Source: Microcebus murinus
Taxonomy: Eukaryota; Chordata; Mammalia; Primates; Cheirogaleidae
Direction of reading: 5' to 3'
DNA: 64,000 bases
Assembly (NCBI RefSeq): GCF_040939455.1
Contig: NC_134109.1
Span: 74,553,001-74,617,000, forward strand
A program made the position numbers and the translations under genes. This document shows, piece after piece, positions 26,620 to 38,600 of this stretch. A model generated the notes under the pieces. That model was not told the origin of the DNA, ran no database searches, and saw only the letters and a list, made by a program, of their open reading frames with translations. The stretch's first letter is position 1; each line of letters starts with the position of its first letter.

Positions 26620-26880
26620 GACAGAGAATGCATTTGGCGTTTAAAGAACTCTGGAGTCAGATGGTCGGGTTCAGATCCCAGCTCTGTGGATCACCAGCCC
26701 CATGCTGTTGAGCCTTCATTTTCTTCATTTTCCCTAAGCCTTCATTTTCTCATCTGTAACAGTGAGAGTGATAAGGATGGACAGATAGAACGAGATAACC
26801 GAGGTAAAGTATTTAGTGTAGTGTCTGGCACATAGTACGTGCTCAATAAATATTATCATTTACTATTGTATTATGTAATA
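26620..26880 (+). repeat. MIR SINE, nearly full length
   Basis: Clear MIR order in sense: 'ctctggagtcagatggtcgggttcagatcccagctctg', 'ccttcattttctcatctgtaacagtgagag', and the 3' end 'gtgtctggcacatagtacgtgctcaataaatattatc'. Well preserved. Confidence 0.85.
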
Positions 26881-26889
26881 CAATTATAA

Positions 26890-26975
26890 CTATTATTCAT
26901 CTTTGTATTCCCATTACCTAACACAGGGCCTGGAAGGCATATGATGCACATTTAATAAATGTGTCTTGATGCAGT
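26890..26975 (+). repeat. L2 3'-end fragment
   Basis: 'tgtattcccattacctaacacagggcctggaaggc...ttaataaatgtgtcttgatg' is the L2 3' terminus. Confidence 0.6.
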
Positions 26976-29039
26976 AACAAAGAGAAAGAAACGCAGGAAA
27001 CAAGGCAGACGCTGATATTTATAAATATGTGAATCATCGCTAAAAAAGCAGCTCAGCTCCAGCTAATGTCAAAAACAGGGAAGCATTGTTAGCAAATAAG
27101 GAAGCAGGGACTTGTCTGCAGTTGTATCATGAAAGATGGTGACTTTGTCAACTTAAAGGATGGCTAAGCTGAAGACAAGCTCGAGACTATCATTCTGGAT
27201 AAACACTGAGGAAGGTGTGTGGGTCCCAGCTTAGAAAAGCAAGACACACTCAATCCACACTTCCATGTGACAATCAAGCAATTCATGGTTTATTGCCAGG
27301 GGGTGATGAGAAAATAAACAAGGAAACTTAAGTTTAAACAAACATATAGTTACAGATGATAAAAGGTGTGTAAACATTGGTCCTGGTCATTGATCTGTAA
27401 TAGTACTTTCCTTTTCCATATGGGCCTAAATTCCAGTCTTTAGCTCAAATGAAGACACAGAATGGGAATGACTTGAGAGGAGCCTAAGTCAGGGTTTGGA
27501 CAAGGAATCAAAGAGCATGAAGGAGAGGGGTTGGTGGTCTCTTACCGCAGTGCTGGGAGTGAGTGGGACTTGGTTAGAGAAATCCATAAAGGTTTTCAAG
27601 AAGAGGTGAGGACAGTGGCAAAGAGAGAGGTTTCTGTCTCTCCCACCCTGCCATACCACCAATTCAGCTCTCTGCCCTTACTCAGACATTTCTTAGTCTC
27701 CAGACTTCTTCTTTTCTCTCATTTCCAGCCTACTAATTAAGCTGGATGCCTTCCCACCTGAGGCTTCAGTGCTGCCCTCCTAGTGCCTTTGACCTCCTCA
27801 ATGGCAACTGGACCAATCAGCCACACCAGTCCTCAGCCCGATCTTCCTCTACCCTTGTCTCCCACCTTTCCAGGTAATTGTACCTGACCCACAGAGTACA
27901 GCCAGAACATGAAGCTGAACAGTCCTAAGTTGGGTTCATTTTATTTTCATGTAATTCATCTCAACCATAAGTCCATAAGACCATAAGCTCTTTGGAAACC
28001 AGTACCGTGTACTGATGACTACTATGTACCAGGCATCTAGTACAGTGCCTGGAACAGAGCAGGCTCAGTATCTTCTACTTGCTCCATGGTGAACCTGGCC
28101 CTTGCTTCTGTTTGGCAACACTCTGCCCATCTCTTGTGGACCCCTTTCCAGTGCTCCTCTGTGGTCTTCTACTCTTTCCCTCTGTCTTTCTTCTCTCTTC
28201 TATTCCTCCCTTCTCCCTCTGTTCCTCTTTTCTTTCTTTTCAAAATGCTCTCACAGGAAAAGTCCATATCGTCCATTTCCTATAAACCTGACATATTTCA
28301 TCTTTTCTCCTCATGCTATATTTGTATCATATACAAATTCTAGTTAGTTTTTCCTCCTTTGAAATGTCTTCAATTCTCACCCTTCTTCACGATGTTCACC
28401 GCCCTCATAACTGGAATTGTTTCTCTTATTTCCTTTCTCACTTTAATCTCTTCTTTCTTCATTTCATCCTTTAATATGCCACCAGGGTAACCTTTTGTGA
28501 TTTTAGTCTTCTATTCAAGAACCTATAGATGTTTTTCTACTGAATTTAACATGTTTAATGCGACTAGTAGGCTTGAAAATGGTTCCACAAACCAATTCTT
28601 CCTAACAGAACTGCTTATGAAAAAGACGAGAAATAGAATAACGCAAAATGGAGGGAGCAAAATTAACTTAGAGTTGTTGTTCCTTTGTTGTTTGAAGATG
28701 GGAAAGGTGTGTAAGTTGAAGGCAGAGGGAATTAACTCAATGCAATGTTCAAGCAAGATGCTGAAAAAATTGAAAGTGGACATTAACGAGCAGGGACATC
28801 CTTCTCTAAAACAGTGAAGCAGGAAGGGAGGGAGTTTAGGTTTGAGATTTCGATAAGCTCAGTGAAGCAGAAAGCTACCAGAAATGAGCTGAGAGGGATG
28901 GAGGACTTAGAAGGACTTACAAGGGCTTAGGCAGTTTGGAATATTTGCTCATTCATTCATTCACTCGTTCCACAGACGAATCGGCCACCTACTGTTATAT
29001 GTGAAGTGACACTTGCAGGTATTTCCCCACTTTTCTCAT
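26976..29039 (-). other. SCG5: SCG5 intron 4, middle part
   Basis: An L2-like 3' end is visible at 27965-28065 ('cataagctctttggaaacc...tagtacagtgcctggaacagagcaggctcagta'), followed by pyrimidine-rich, probably L2-derived DNA at 28120-28520. A cattcattcattcact run lies near 28950-28970. No exon is seen; open frames at 28079-28347 and 28497-28817 have no coding signature. Confidence 0.55.
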
Positions 29040-29640
29040 GTGGCTGCAGCATGTGATTACATACGCCCAACCAAAGGAGCCTAGATATATCCCTATTCAA
29101 TTGTGATCTTGTTTGGCTCACTGTTCCAGCCTGTTGGGATCTTCCTGAACCCCAGCTCTGTCATGCAGTGCTATCCTTTCCAACTTTGTGTCATCCCCAG
29201 AGAATCTGATAAGTGTTCTGTATATTTTTATTACAAACATTGATAAAAATGTGGAGTGAGGTATTGTTAAGACATGCAGGAGACCATGTGAAATCTCTGT
29301 CCCTGTTGACAGGGACTCTTTAACAAGCTCCCTTTTGGTGACATTCTATTGCCTAGGCTGTATCTCTCCACCTATCCCAATGAGAGATCATAAAAGATCT
29401 TGTCAAAGACTTTGCTGAAATCCAAATGCACCATGCCCACTTCATTTCCCTCATCGAGCTGGCAAGTAAATGAATCGTGCTGGCAAACAGAAGAGTATAA
29501 TTAGATTGGCAAGACTTGTTTTTAGCAGACTGATGCCAAATTCTCATGATTTCTCTTTCTAAGTGATTATAAACAACTCTCCTGACAGCTATACATACTT
29601 GCTGGGACTGACCAGCAAGCTCATTGCTATGCACCTTGGA
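29040..29640 (-). repeat. CR1/L3 LINE fossil with reverse-transcriptase remnant
   Basis: On the minus strand, around 29400-29430, the reading HLDFSKVFDK corresponds to the DFSKAFDTV reverse-transcriptase block of CR1-clade LINEs. Neighbouring blocks also fit the CR1/L3 order, for example the + strand 'gtgtcatccccagagaatctgataag' (29190-29215) and 'acattgataaaaatgtgga' (29238-29256). The frame is broken and the copy is not functional. This clade died out in the mammalian line very long ago, so the copy is among the oldest pieces in the window. Confidence 0.8.
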
Positions 29641-29767
29641 AATTTTTTTCTCTTTCTCTAAAGTGGAATTACATATTTCTGTTTCTAAATTCTAGCATCT
29701 TTTTATCCATTGATCTTCAGAGATCATCTCCTTTTAGTCTAGACATCAAATTTGCAAGTATTCTCAG

Positions 29768-29793
29768 TTTTTTTTTTTTTTTTTTTTTTTTTT
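29768..29793. repeat. poly-T tract (26 T)
   Basis: An uninterrupted run of 26 T on the + strand. No adjacent SINE body is recognised. Confidence 0.9.
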
Positions 29794-30113
29794 AGAAAAT
29801 CATATACTTTTGATAAAATCCTATAAGAGCTGCATGAAACACTGGTGAAACTTTAGGATGTGTATGAGATGGGCTGTTGGATAGATCAGAGTAGAAGCTT
29901 CTGGAGACTGTAGTCAATGTTAGGTTGCTGTCTCTTTGGGTGGTTCTAGGATATTGGGATGGTAATCACTTTAGTCCCTCTCAACCAGAGATTTCTGAAA
30001 AATCAGCTTCTAAACATTTTTTCTTCCCCCGCCCCCCATATTGCTTGTCTCCGCCACTAGTGTCTTCAGAACACCAGAGTGCAAAATCTACTAACAATTG
30101 AGATTGGACTTAC

Positions 30114-30226
30114 CCACTTGCCCAAGCCAGGATAGTCATGTTCCGGATCAAAAAGGTGCTGGTGCAACTGGAATTCTCGACTGAACTCAGCTGTGTCAGG
30201 AGTGTTTTCTAGACATCCATCATCTA
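30114..30226 (-). CDS. SCG5: SCG5 (7B2) exon 4
   Basis: A 113-base exon encoding, after the shared codon, [14 protein letters not shown]...HDYPGLGKW (37 residues). This is the conserved C-terminal half of the 7B2 chaperone domain, which binds proPC2 in the secretory pathway; its Cys probably pairs with the Cys of PPNPCP in exon 3. The donor is gtaagt, a strong consensus. The acceptor is a tandem cagtag: using the first AG (exon start 30226) adds one Val codon (GTA), while using the second (exon start 30223) gives GKT-DDG without it. Both keep the frame with exon 3 (phase 1) and exon 5 (phase 0). Confidence 0.97.
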
Positions 30227-30419
30227 CTGCAAACAGCCAAAGGATTTTGAGGCCAAGGTAGTTATCATCAGTCTAAGATATAATTTGTCAAAAACAACTA
30301 GACATCCAAAGGTCAGAATCTGTTCGCATCAGCCTCTGTTCGTCACTTTCCCTCAGGGACCCAGTTTCCCTGTTGGATGAGACTGCTCATCCCAAACTCC
30401 TGTGTGGAGACTTGTTGGC

Positions 30420-30830
30420 TGTTCCCTAAACCCACTTCCATCTCCTCCTCAGCACATAGCTAGACTAATTTCCCAGCCTTGCTTTGCAATCAGGTGGAGT
30501 CAGATGCCTGAGTTTGGGCCAATAGAATGTGGGCAGAAGTGATGTATCCACTTCCAGGCCTGGCCCATAAAAACCTCCCATATCATGCTCTATTCCTTCT
30601 CCCCTCCCCCTCCCATCTGCTGGTTTGCTGGCTGCATGTTGCCCACCAGAGCACCTGTGGATGCCAAGGATCAAAGAGACAGTCTGGGTTGCCGAACTAC
30701 CCACCCCCACCACATCCTCACCCACCTCTGAAAGGGATTCCCACGAGTGAGAAATGAACTTCTATTATGTTGAGCCACAAACATTTTTTATCTGTTATAA
30801 CAGCAAGTGTTTCTTTAACATGTATACTTC
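30420..30830 (+). repeat. LTR-type repeat remnant (ERVL/MaLR-like), family unresolved
   Basis: Contains 'ccaatagaatgtgggcagaagtgatgt', 'cacttccaggcctggcccataaaaacctccca' and an end with 'gagtgagaaatgaacttctattatgttgagccac', a block order I associate with old mammalian solitary LTRs. No internal retroviral genes are present. Orientation and class are from memory. Confidence 0.5.
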
Positions 30831-30939
30831 CATCGCATTCATGACTCACTCTGTTTTCTCCTGGGTGAACTCTTCAGAAACTACTTCAGCTTCTTGGAGA
30901 AAGCATATTATATAACAGCAACAATCTCCGGACAGTACT

Positions 30940-31190
30940 TGACATTGTATGTTACAGTGCTAACAGCTTAAGCTTTGGAGTCAGACCGACCACAGCTCAA
31001 GCATCAAATCCCAGCTCATATGTGATAGATAGGGTTAGTTCCTTTGGAAAGTTATCTTAGCCTAAGTCCGCTTATTCATCTGTGAGTGAGAATAATCACA
31101 TACTTACCTTAAGGGGTTGCTTAAGGAATAGAGGATCATATGTAGAATACCTGGCATTTCATAGGTTTGCAGTACATTTTCGTTTCCTTT
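30940..31190 (+). repeat. MIR SINE
   Basis: Sense MIR order: 'agctttggagtcagaccgaccacagctcaagcatcaaatcccagctca', 'cttattcatctgtgagtgagaataatcac', 'aaggggttgcttaaggaatag' and 'gaatacctggcatttcataggtttgcagta'. Confidence 0.8.
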
Positions 31191-31199
31191 CTACCCTTT

Positions 31200-32300
31200 A
31201 AATGACAGTTTATGCTATGACTGCTTTTTGAAATAAAACATGTCTTCCATTCAAACAAGGCTCTCCCTCTTGGCTGCTGCTTTTTACCTAAGCCCTATCA
31301 TTACCAGGCACGATGCTCTAAAAATGAGTCATTTTTTCCCCATCTCTAATGCATTTTAGACAGCTATAAAAAGGGGACAGAGTAGGGAATGCAAATTTTG
31401 TGCAGGGCTTGGGGAAGCAAAGAGGGTCTCATTTCAAAGGGATGCTGAGGCATTGAAATCAACGCTGAAAGGGGATCTATTGACAATTAGCCAGGTTGTC
31501 CAGCTCTTGAGACCTCTCTGAAGCCTTCCAGAAGCTTTCAGCATGAAGCCTCTCAACTCTCAGCAGCATGAAGCTGGTGTGGAAGCCATTGGCATTCTGA
31601 ACAAATCTCTAAGGTGGCTCAGTGTGGCTCCCCGATTTTTTACTAAGCTATTTATCTCACGTTTACATCTACGGCAATTAACATTAGGAAAGGAATACCA
31701 AATCAAGAGCGTTCAGGCAGTCTGCATATGGCAGCTTTATAACCTTTTCACAATGCTTTCTCAAGTGCCTCTGAGTGGGCGCAAACTGAGATGCAGACAT
31801 AAAACCTGCTCTGGGAACTGAACGTTTCTTAGGGCCTGAAAATGTGCCCTGAAATTCACATCCTATCTCCAAGGCTGAGAGATGAACTCTTTGAGCGCCC
31901 CTGCTCTATCCAGGGTGAGTGGGCTGTGATTCAGAGGAGAGCGTGCATGGAAAGGAGAAGGCAAGGTTTCATTCTCGGATTGCTCAACTGTGCTGTTCTG
32001 TGTCATGATTCTCTGTGCGGCAGATTTCAAGTAATTTCTCACAAATAAAGGCTAAATTTAGCAAGTGATTTTTTTTTTGGAATGCAAATTGTGGTAGAAC
32101 AAATAAGGAATATATTAGCTTAATGGAAGGGTAGCAAAGGAAATGGCAGATAACCTGGGACAAGAAAGGGTCTGCAGTTGGGGTTTTATCCAACTGTATC
32201 AGCCCAGCTTGACTGCACTCCCCTCGGAGCTCCTAAGCACACATTGCTTAGATTACACAGGTCTGTATTTCTCTATTCTCAGGATAACCTAGAACTACAC
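31200..32300 (-). other. SCG5: SCG5 intron 3, repeat-poor part
   Basis: Intron 3 spans 30227-33475 (about 3.2 kb). In 31500-32070 no repeat family is recognisable and base composition is balanced, so it is a candidate for conserved non-coding sequence. It contains an 'agctttataaccttttcacaatg' segment with a CDX-like tttata core at about 31735-31745. No coding exon is seen. Confidence 0.45.
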
Positions 32301-32309
32301 TGAATGTTT

Positions 32310-32830
32310 CTTTAAGGCAATGACTGTGTCTTCTCTTTACAGCTGAAGAGACTGTGATGCAAGGAAGTGAAGTGACATGCTATATATAGTCAAGACTAGA
32401 ACTCAGACCTCTTGACTCAAACTCCGGGTCTCTTTCCATTCTCCCAAAACAGGATCACATGGAGGGCTGGTTACAACACAGCTTGCTGGATCCCACCCTC
32501 AGAGTTTCAGATTCAATAGGTTTGGGGTTGGGGTAGGGCCTGAGAATTTGCATTTTGACAAGTTCCCAGGTGCTGTCGCTGTTGCTGGTCCTGAGATCAC
32601 ACTTTAAGAACCACTGCATTATATTATATTTAATCAGCCCAACCAGACCCCCCTAGAGACTGTTGCTTTCCAAACTCTGAGCTGGTCTTTCTTCCTAGCC
32701 ATTTTCCAACCCTGGTCTTTCCTCTATTTTGCAAATGAGACAAGTGAGGTGCAAAGTGCTTAAGTAACTTGTTTGAGGCCACATAGGTTGACTTTGGGTT
32801 CGAACTCAGGTAGTCTGAGTCTAGAGCCAT
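32310..32830. repeat. MIR (-), MER5A and MIR (-) cluster
   Basis: 32330-32435 is a MIR in reverse ('agctgaagagactgtgatgcaaggaag', 'agactagaactcagacctc'). 32445-32622 is a MER5A hAT fossil ('acatggagggctggttacaacacag', 'agagtttcagattcaataggtttgggg', 'gagaatttgcattttgacaagttcccaggtgctg', ending 'aagaaccactg'). 32700-32830 is another reversed MIR ('ttttgcaaatgagacaagtgaggtgcaaag', 'gggttcgaactcaggtagtctgagtctagag'). Confidence 0.8.
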
Positions 32831-33475
32831 CACCGAGGTAAGCTGCTCGAAGCCCAACATAAGTGTAGCCCACTCACCATTCTTTTTAGCATTGGAGGAT
32901 AGGAAAGTGGGAGTGATACATGAGTAGCATGGAAAATGTCTTCCTTCTTTCTTAACCAATTTCTCACCTTCCTGAACCCCCTCTCTCTCACGCTACCTCC
33001 TGGCATTTAAATAAACAGGATTTTAGGATAGATGCTAATTAGGTGTTAATGTGTGACATAGTTAAAATATTCGAGAGAAGTAAGAAAAACAAACAGGCAT
33101 GGATAATCCACGCACTAACCAGTTCCAAAGGCTCTAAAAATAAACAGAAGTTGTATCATAGAAGAGGAAAAAACATTGTTCTCCCTTTTTAGTAAAAGAG
33201 TCACAAGTACAGAAAAGAGCATCAGTTCCCAAAGAAGGTTCGAGATAGAAAACAAGGTAAAGCCGTGGCAGGGGACTCCTATATGGGTATGCGGGAACAC
33301 CAGAATTCACACAAAGGTTCTAGGATAAATTTCCCTTTCCCATCTACTTACAAATACATATGGGCTCATCAGAATAGAAATATAATTTCCAGGAATATCT
33401 GTAGCTAGCGTTCAAATTTGTAATTTCCTCCCAAAGCCTCTGCTTTCCCTGGGAACCCAAGAGCATGCCCATTAC

Positions 33476-33625
33476 CTGTTTTTCCAACAGGACAGGGATT
33501 TGGAGGGTCTGGGTAGCCCTGATCCTCACTGAAGTCCTTAGGAATGTTGTCGCCAGTCAGCTCGGCCACGATGTTGGGGATGTTGCCAAAGGGGCCCAAG
33601 TGCTGCAGTCCTTCATGGGCTCCAC
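33476..33625 (-). CDS. SCG5: SCG5 (7B2) exon 3
   Basis: A 150-base exon encoding [20 protein letters not shown], then [19 protein letters not shown], then [10 protein letters not shown] (49 full codons, plus split codons at each end). It belongs to the 7B2 chaperone domain; the proline-rich PPNPCP motif is known to be needed for binding and maturing proPC2. Acceptor ...ccctggcag and donor gtaatg are both canonical. The exon starts in phase 1 (the missing base of a Gly codon comes from exon 2) and ends in phase 1. An ATG frame covering 33405-33680 reads through both splice sites; only the middle part is coding. I did not find the preceding exon anywhere to 64000. Confidence 0.97.
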
Positions 33626-33664
33626 CTGCCAGGGAATCAGAAGTAGTCCATGGCAGTGCAATTA

Positions 33665-33850
33665 AGTTCATTTCAACCAATATTTATTCAGGCCTACCCT
33701 ACAGGCAAAGCACTGTGCTCTGTGCTGTGAAAAGAAAAAATAAATAAATAAAATAAAACAGCCCTTGCCCTCTAGAGGTTTAGAAATGTAGCTACAGAAA
33801 CAGACACACACTGTATGCATATCATCTCATACAAGGACAACTGTATATGT
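33665..33850. repeat. ancient interspersed repeat with (AAAT)n
   Basis: 'ccaatatttattcaggcctaccctacaggcaaagcactgtgctctgtgctgtg' and 'cagcccttgccctctagaggttta' match an old mammal-wide repeat with the order 'size-limited table of peak, load and length', whose family I cannot name. A taaataaataaa run sits in the middle at 33740-33760. Confidence 0.4.
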
Positions 33851-34139
33851 GCTATAATAGAAATGTGAATGCAGAATTATGGGAGCATGGAAAGGGTAGA
33901 ATTTCACTGGGCGATTGGGATGGGAGGGCTTCACTGGGCGAGCTGGAACTTGAGTGGCACTGACACAGGTGCCCAGAGCCCTGGAAGCTGTCCCCGGAGC
34001 TAGGGGCAAGATCTTGGGGCGAGAATAAGAGGCAACTGTCATCCAGGTACAACAGGCTGAAAGCACATTATGAAAAAAAGATAGATAAAAAAAAAAATCC
34101 ACTGTCATCCTGCTGTTCTAGCTCAACCACTTAGAACTT

Positions 34140-35090
34140 GGCATATTTACTCCAGTCTTTTCTCCCCCGCATATCTTTTTATACACAAATATTTATTCAT
34201 TTTTTAATTTAATATTAAAGCACAAACATCTTTCCATTTGGCTGCATGGTCTCTATTTCTATAATTATAAATGGCTGTGTAGTTTTTTAATCCAGTGTCT
34301 GTACAATGACATATTAACCATTCCCCTATTGTGACATTTTTAGGGTTTCTCAATTTATTCTAGGCATTTAGTTTTTTCCATATTTTGGATTAATTTTCTT
34401 TAGGATAGATTCCCAGAAGTCAAATTATTGGAGCAAAGGCCGTAAACATTTTTATGAGTCTCTATATTGTATTACCAAACTGTTTTTCCAAAAAGGAGGT
34501 ACCAAATTATAAAATATCACCAACAAAATATGAGAATAACATTTTTACAACATCTTCACCAGCATTGGGTTTTATAGAAATACATTTTCTTTGCTAATTT
34601 AAATTTTTTAAAATTACTATTTTATTTTGAATGTCTTTGATTATTAGTTCAAATATTTTCACATGTGTTCATTAGTTTTAATTTCTTTTTTATGAGTTCT
34701 GTTTATGCTCTTAAAATTTTAATCTTTCTCTTATAAATTTGTATGCACATTTTATGTAATAAAGATATCAGGACTCTGGCCATCACATTTTCTGCAAATA
34801 TTTTCCCATGCTATCTGACTTTGATTCTGGGCATTGTTACAATATTTTGCTAACATAAGTTTTTAATATTTATATAGTCAGATTTGTCATTGTTATTCTC
34901 CTTTATGATTCCTTCTTGTCCTTCTAAACTTACAAAGTTGTTGCCCATTCAGAAATACTACTAACATTTGGATATTTCTTTTACTTTTCCTATTTTAAAA
35001 TTAACTCTTTAATTCATATGTTATTTATTTTAGTGTATGTAAAATAGTTAACCAATTAACCCACCAGCACTTGTTAAATAATTCTAACCT
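34140..35090 (-). repeat. old L1 (L1M-type) fragment
   Basis: In reverse complement it follows L1M order: + strand 'aaaacatctttccatttggc', 'gtcaaattattggagcaaaggc', 'ttaccaaactgtttttccaaaaaggaggtacc', 'tcaccagcattgggtttt', 'aggactctggccatcacattttctgcaaatattttcccatgctat'. Heavily diverged and non-coding. Confidence 0.7.
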
Positions 35091-35519
35091 TTCCCACTTA
35101 TTTCATGCCTTTAGGAAATATTTTAGTACCTCATACACGCCAAAACCTGTTCTGAGCACCAAGACACAGCAGTGAATGAGATCGAACTTAAATTGCATTA
35201 CTTGATTTACTATATATAACGATGCATGTTAATTTGTGTACTCTTTCTTTTTTTTTATAGCCTTAACATCCTATAAGGTTCAGGAAGCTTCCTTTTCTAG
35301 CACCAGAGCAGACCGTATCTTAGAAGGACTTCATATTTGTCAACTCCACTGGGACACAGGAGCCCCACATCGACAGCTCCCTTAATGCACAACCATCCTG
35401 TATGCAGACCTACACATGAGAGGCCAATTCAACATCAAAAGGTGCCTTGGTGTGCATGAAATTAGAGCCAAATCACATGAAAATGACTCCATGCTTCCAT
35501 CTTCTCAAGAAGTATCATC

Positions 35520-35674
35520 TTGCTGGGTATAGTGGCTCATGCTTGTAATCCCAGCTACCTGGGAGGCTGAGGCAGGAAGATCACTTGAGCCCAGGAGTTC
35601 AAGGCTTCAGTGAGCTATGACTGCCTCATTGCACTCCAACCTGGGCAAAAAAAAAAAAAAAAAAAAAAAAAAAA
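35520..35674 (+). mobile_element. Alu monomer (FRAM-type)
   Basis: A single 7SL-derived monomer of about 130 bases ('ggtatagtggctcatgcttgtaatcccagc', 'gaggctgaggcaggaagatcacttgagcccaggagttcaaggc', 'tgcactccaacctgggc') with a 27-A tail at 35648-35674. The right-arm-type middle segment is present and no second arm follows, so this is a free monomer older than dimeric Alus. Confidence 0.8.
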
Positions 35675-38600
35675 GAAGAAGGATGGTTTTGCCAACAGGC
35701 CAGATTATTTAAGTCTAATTGGATGAGGCTCCCTTGTCCCTGGATGAGCACTGACACTTGCTTTTTTGGCTATACCAGCTCCCCTTCGGATTGATACATT
35801 TTCTTCTTTTGGAAATGTTAGTATATTCAGTAGGACTGTGGCTAGACCTCAGTGTCCTAGGAATCATATTGTCTCTTTGAAGCGGCTTTACAACACTATG
35901 TCTTCATTTATTGTTTGACTGAAGTTTAACCTTGAAAGGACTATCTTACCTTCTTTAATTCCTCTATTCCCCAAATTCAGACACCACCAAGAGGATGGAT
36001 TATTTGTTTACTTTGTTTACAATTATGTTATATTTCATTGCTTTGTGATGAGAGTGGGTAGCTTGCAAAATCTTTCTGCATTTAAAAAAATGATATTTCC
36101 TTTGTAGACTCTCATATCATTATTTTTGGAAATTTTCCATGTGAACATTTAAAATAGATATTTTATAAAATCCATAAACATCTGAATAGAGCCAAGTATT
36201 CAACATTGTTAACTATATTATTTTATGTCCTTAATTCATATTTTATCTGTGACTATCAGTCTCTTCTTTTATTACTTACTGTTTTCACTTTCTCAGTTTG
36301 ATTCTATCCTGGTTGATATGTCCAAGGCTATAAAATCTTCATTTTAATTGTATTAGTAATTGGCTGCTACATAAAAATTGATTGCCAAATCATAAACTTT
36401 GACTCATTCTTCTTTGATTACCTTGCCACTCTCATTCTGTTGATTTGTATTTGGTTGGTAAATCCTCGACCATCCTTTTATTTTTAACCTTTCCGTATTT
36501 TTCTGGTGGTTTGTCCAATTCATACTGTGGTAACTACTTTCAGAGGTATTTATTGGGATACATATTTATTATTCCACATTAACCCAACAACTGCAAAGGT
36601 TAAACAGACATATCGGAACACTTGGTATTGATGTATTTGAAGCTTTGTATAATCTTGGCACTGTAGCCACCGGTGTGCTTGCTATAGGGCATGCTCTCCA
36701 GTGTCAATACGTGTCTCAACTTTTGAAAGCACCCTGGCATTAAGTGCTAGGAATTATCCAACTTGGCTCACGGGGGAACGCATGTCTTAATGCTCCATTG
36801 GTAATTAATGAAGGAAGCAAACACAGTTTCCCTTATGGAAGGCCTGCCAAGGCTCTGTTTACCTCTGTGCCCGGTGCCATTAAAATGAATACAGCACTTG
36901 TTAGGAAGCAACAGATGTTCAGCACCAGGCAGATACATTAGAACACAGGCTCTTTTAAAACTACATTTAATGATGTCAAATCAAGAAACACTCGCTGAGG
37001 TAGGAACTGAGGGAGATATGTAGAAATAAAAAAACTCTGTCCTTTGCACTCCAGGAGATGGAAATTTATAGACAACTAAAACAGTATAGAAAATAAAATA
37101 ACTTGAAAGTTATATAGTTGCATATACAATCAAATGCTAGTTCATTATAACGTTTAGATTATGTTCTTCTACTGTCACTAAAGCCAAGTCAACCCAACAC
37201 GTTATGATGCTATGGATGCTATTTGGTCCATTCATCCCAGTCTCCTTAACTATCTTACATTAACTGCACTAACCACCAAAAACATTTTTTTAATTATTAA
37301 TTATTCAATCAATTTTAAAAATGTTTATTGAGCACATCATATATGTCAAAACCTAGATGAGATACCAGAGGGTCAATGATGAACCAGATAAATGTAGACT
37401 CTACTCTCATAGAGTTTATGGTCTATAGGGATATAAAAAGAAACAAACATAATGCAGCCAGTTGTAGTGCACTTATAATGTGCCTGGAATACAGCAGGAT
37501 GGCACAGTTGTGTAGACAGGAGGTATCTAACTCAGATCTAGGTCATGGAAGACTTCCTTCAGCCACATACCACACATCAGTCATTACATTAGGTGCTATA
37601 AAAAATATAAATGTGAAGACATGGTTGCTGTCCATTAGTGGGTTCTTCATTCTAGTTGGTTATTCAAGACTAACAGAATAAGCCAGTAGTATGTAATAAG
37701 ATATATTTCTCAATATAATTTATTGTGGTATAGCCAATAAATGGTTGTATAGACAACAGACCACTGTACAAAGGTAAGGTGGAGGGAAGTTAAGAAGGCT
37801 GCCCAAAGACTTTGCTAAAACTCAAGAGTGAAGTGACAAGGACTAGGATTAGGGAGTAGAAATGAGATTTCTCGCAGTGCACAGGAGAGAAATGAGTCAA
37901 AAGTCTGTGAGGTTTCCAAAGTCTGCTGATTTGAGAAAAGAATGCCAGCATTGATAAAGACAGGATATTTCACTTACAGCTTCGAGATTATTTCAGGCAA
38001 CTAATTAATTCTATCTTGTGATGATGCTTTATTTATCTGTTTCCACCACAGCCATGGCACTCTCCAAATGTCTCTAGAATAAATGGAAAATATTCAATTC
38101 TTGCCAAATGAGTTTTAAGCCCAGTTTTGTTTATATAAACGTTGCTTTCTATAATAAAATCGGTACCATGCAGCTGTTTATTTCCAAGCTCTAGATATCA
38201 AATCATTGATAGACTTTCTTTGTATTGTCATGGCAATAAAGTTCCACTTGCCCAGAGGCAATGGGGGACAGGGAGTGAGAAAGAAGGGGAAGGGGACCTG
38301 AGTTGGTCTTATCTGGGTCAGAGCCCTTGAATCTACTACTTGGCCTAGGCTGGAACCCTCCATAAAAACCTGCCAAGCTTTTGCCCACACCCTGGCACTT
38401 TTCTGCATTCCTGTCCTCTGCCACTCGCCTCTATTCTGCCTCCCCTGCGTATCCCTTCGAGGTTGGCAGTTTAGCTGGGCAGTTGTCCTTGTTTTCAGTC
38501 TCTCGCTGGCCTTGGCTATCTGCTCAGCTCCACACTTTGCCACCCATGGATTGTCCACTCTCAACACAGCTCCCAGCAGGACTCCCAAGGACCATCAGCT

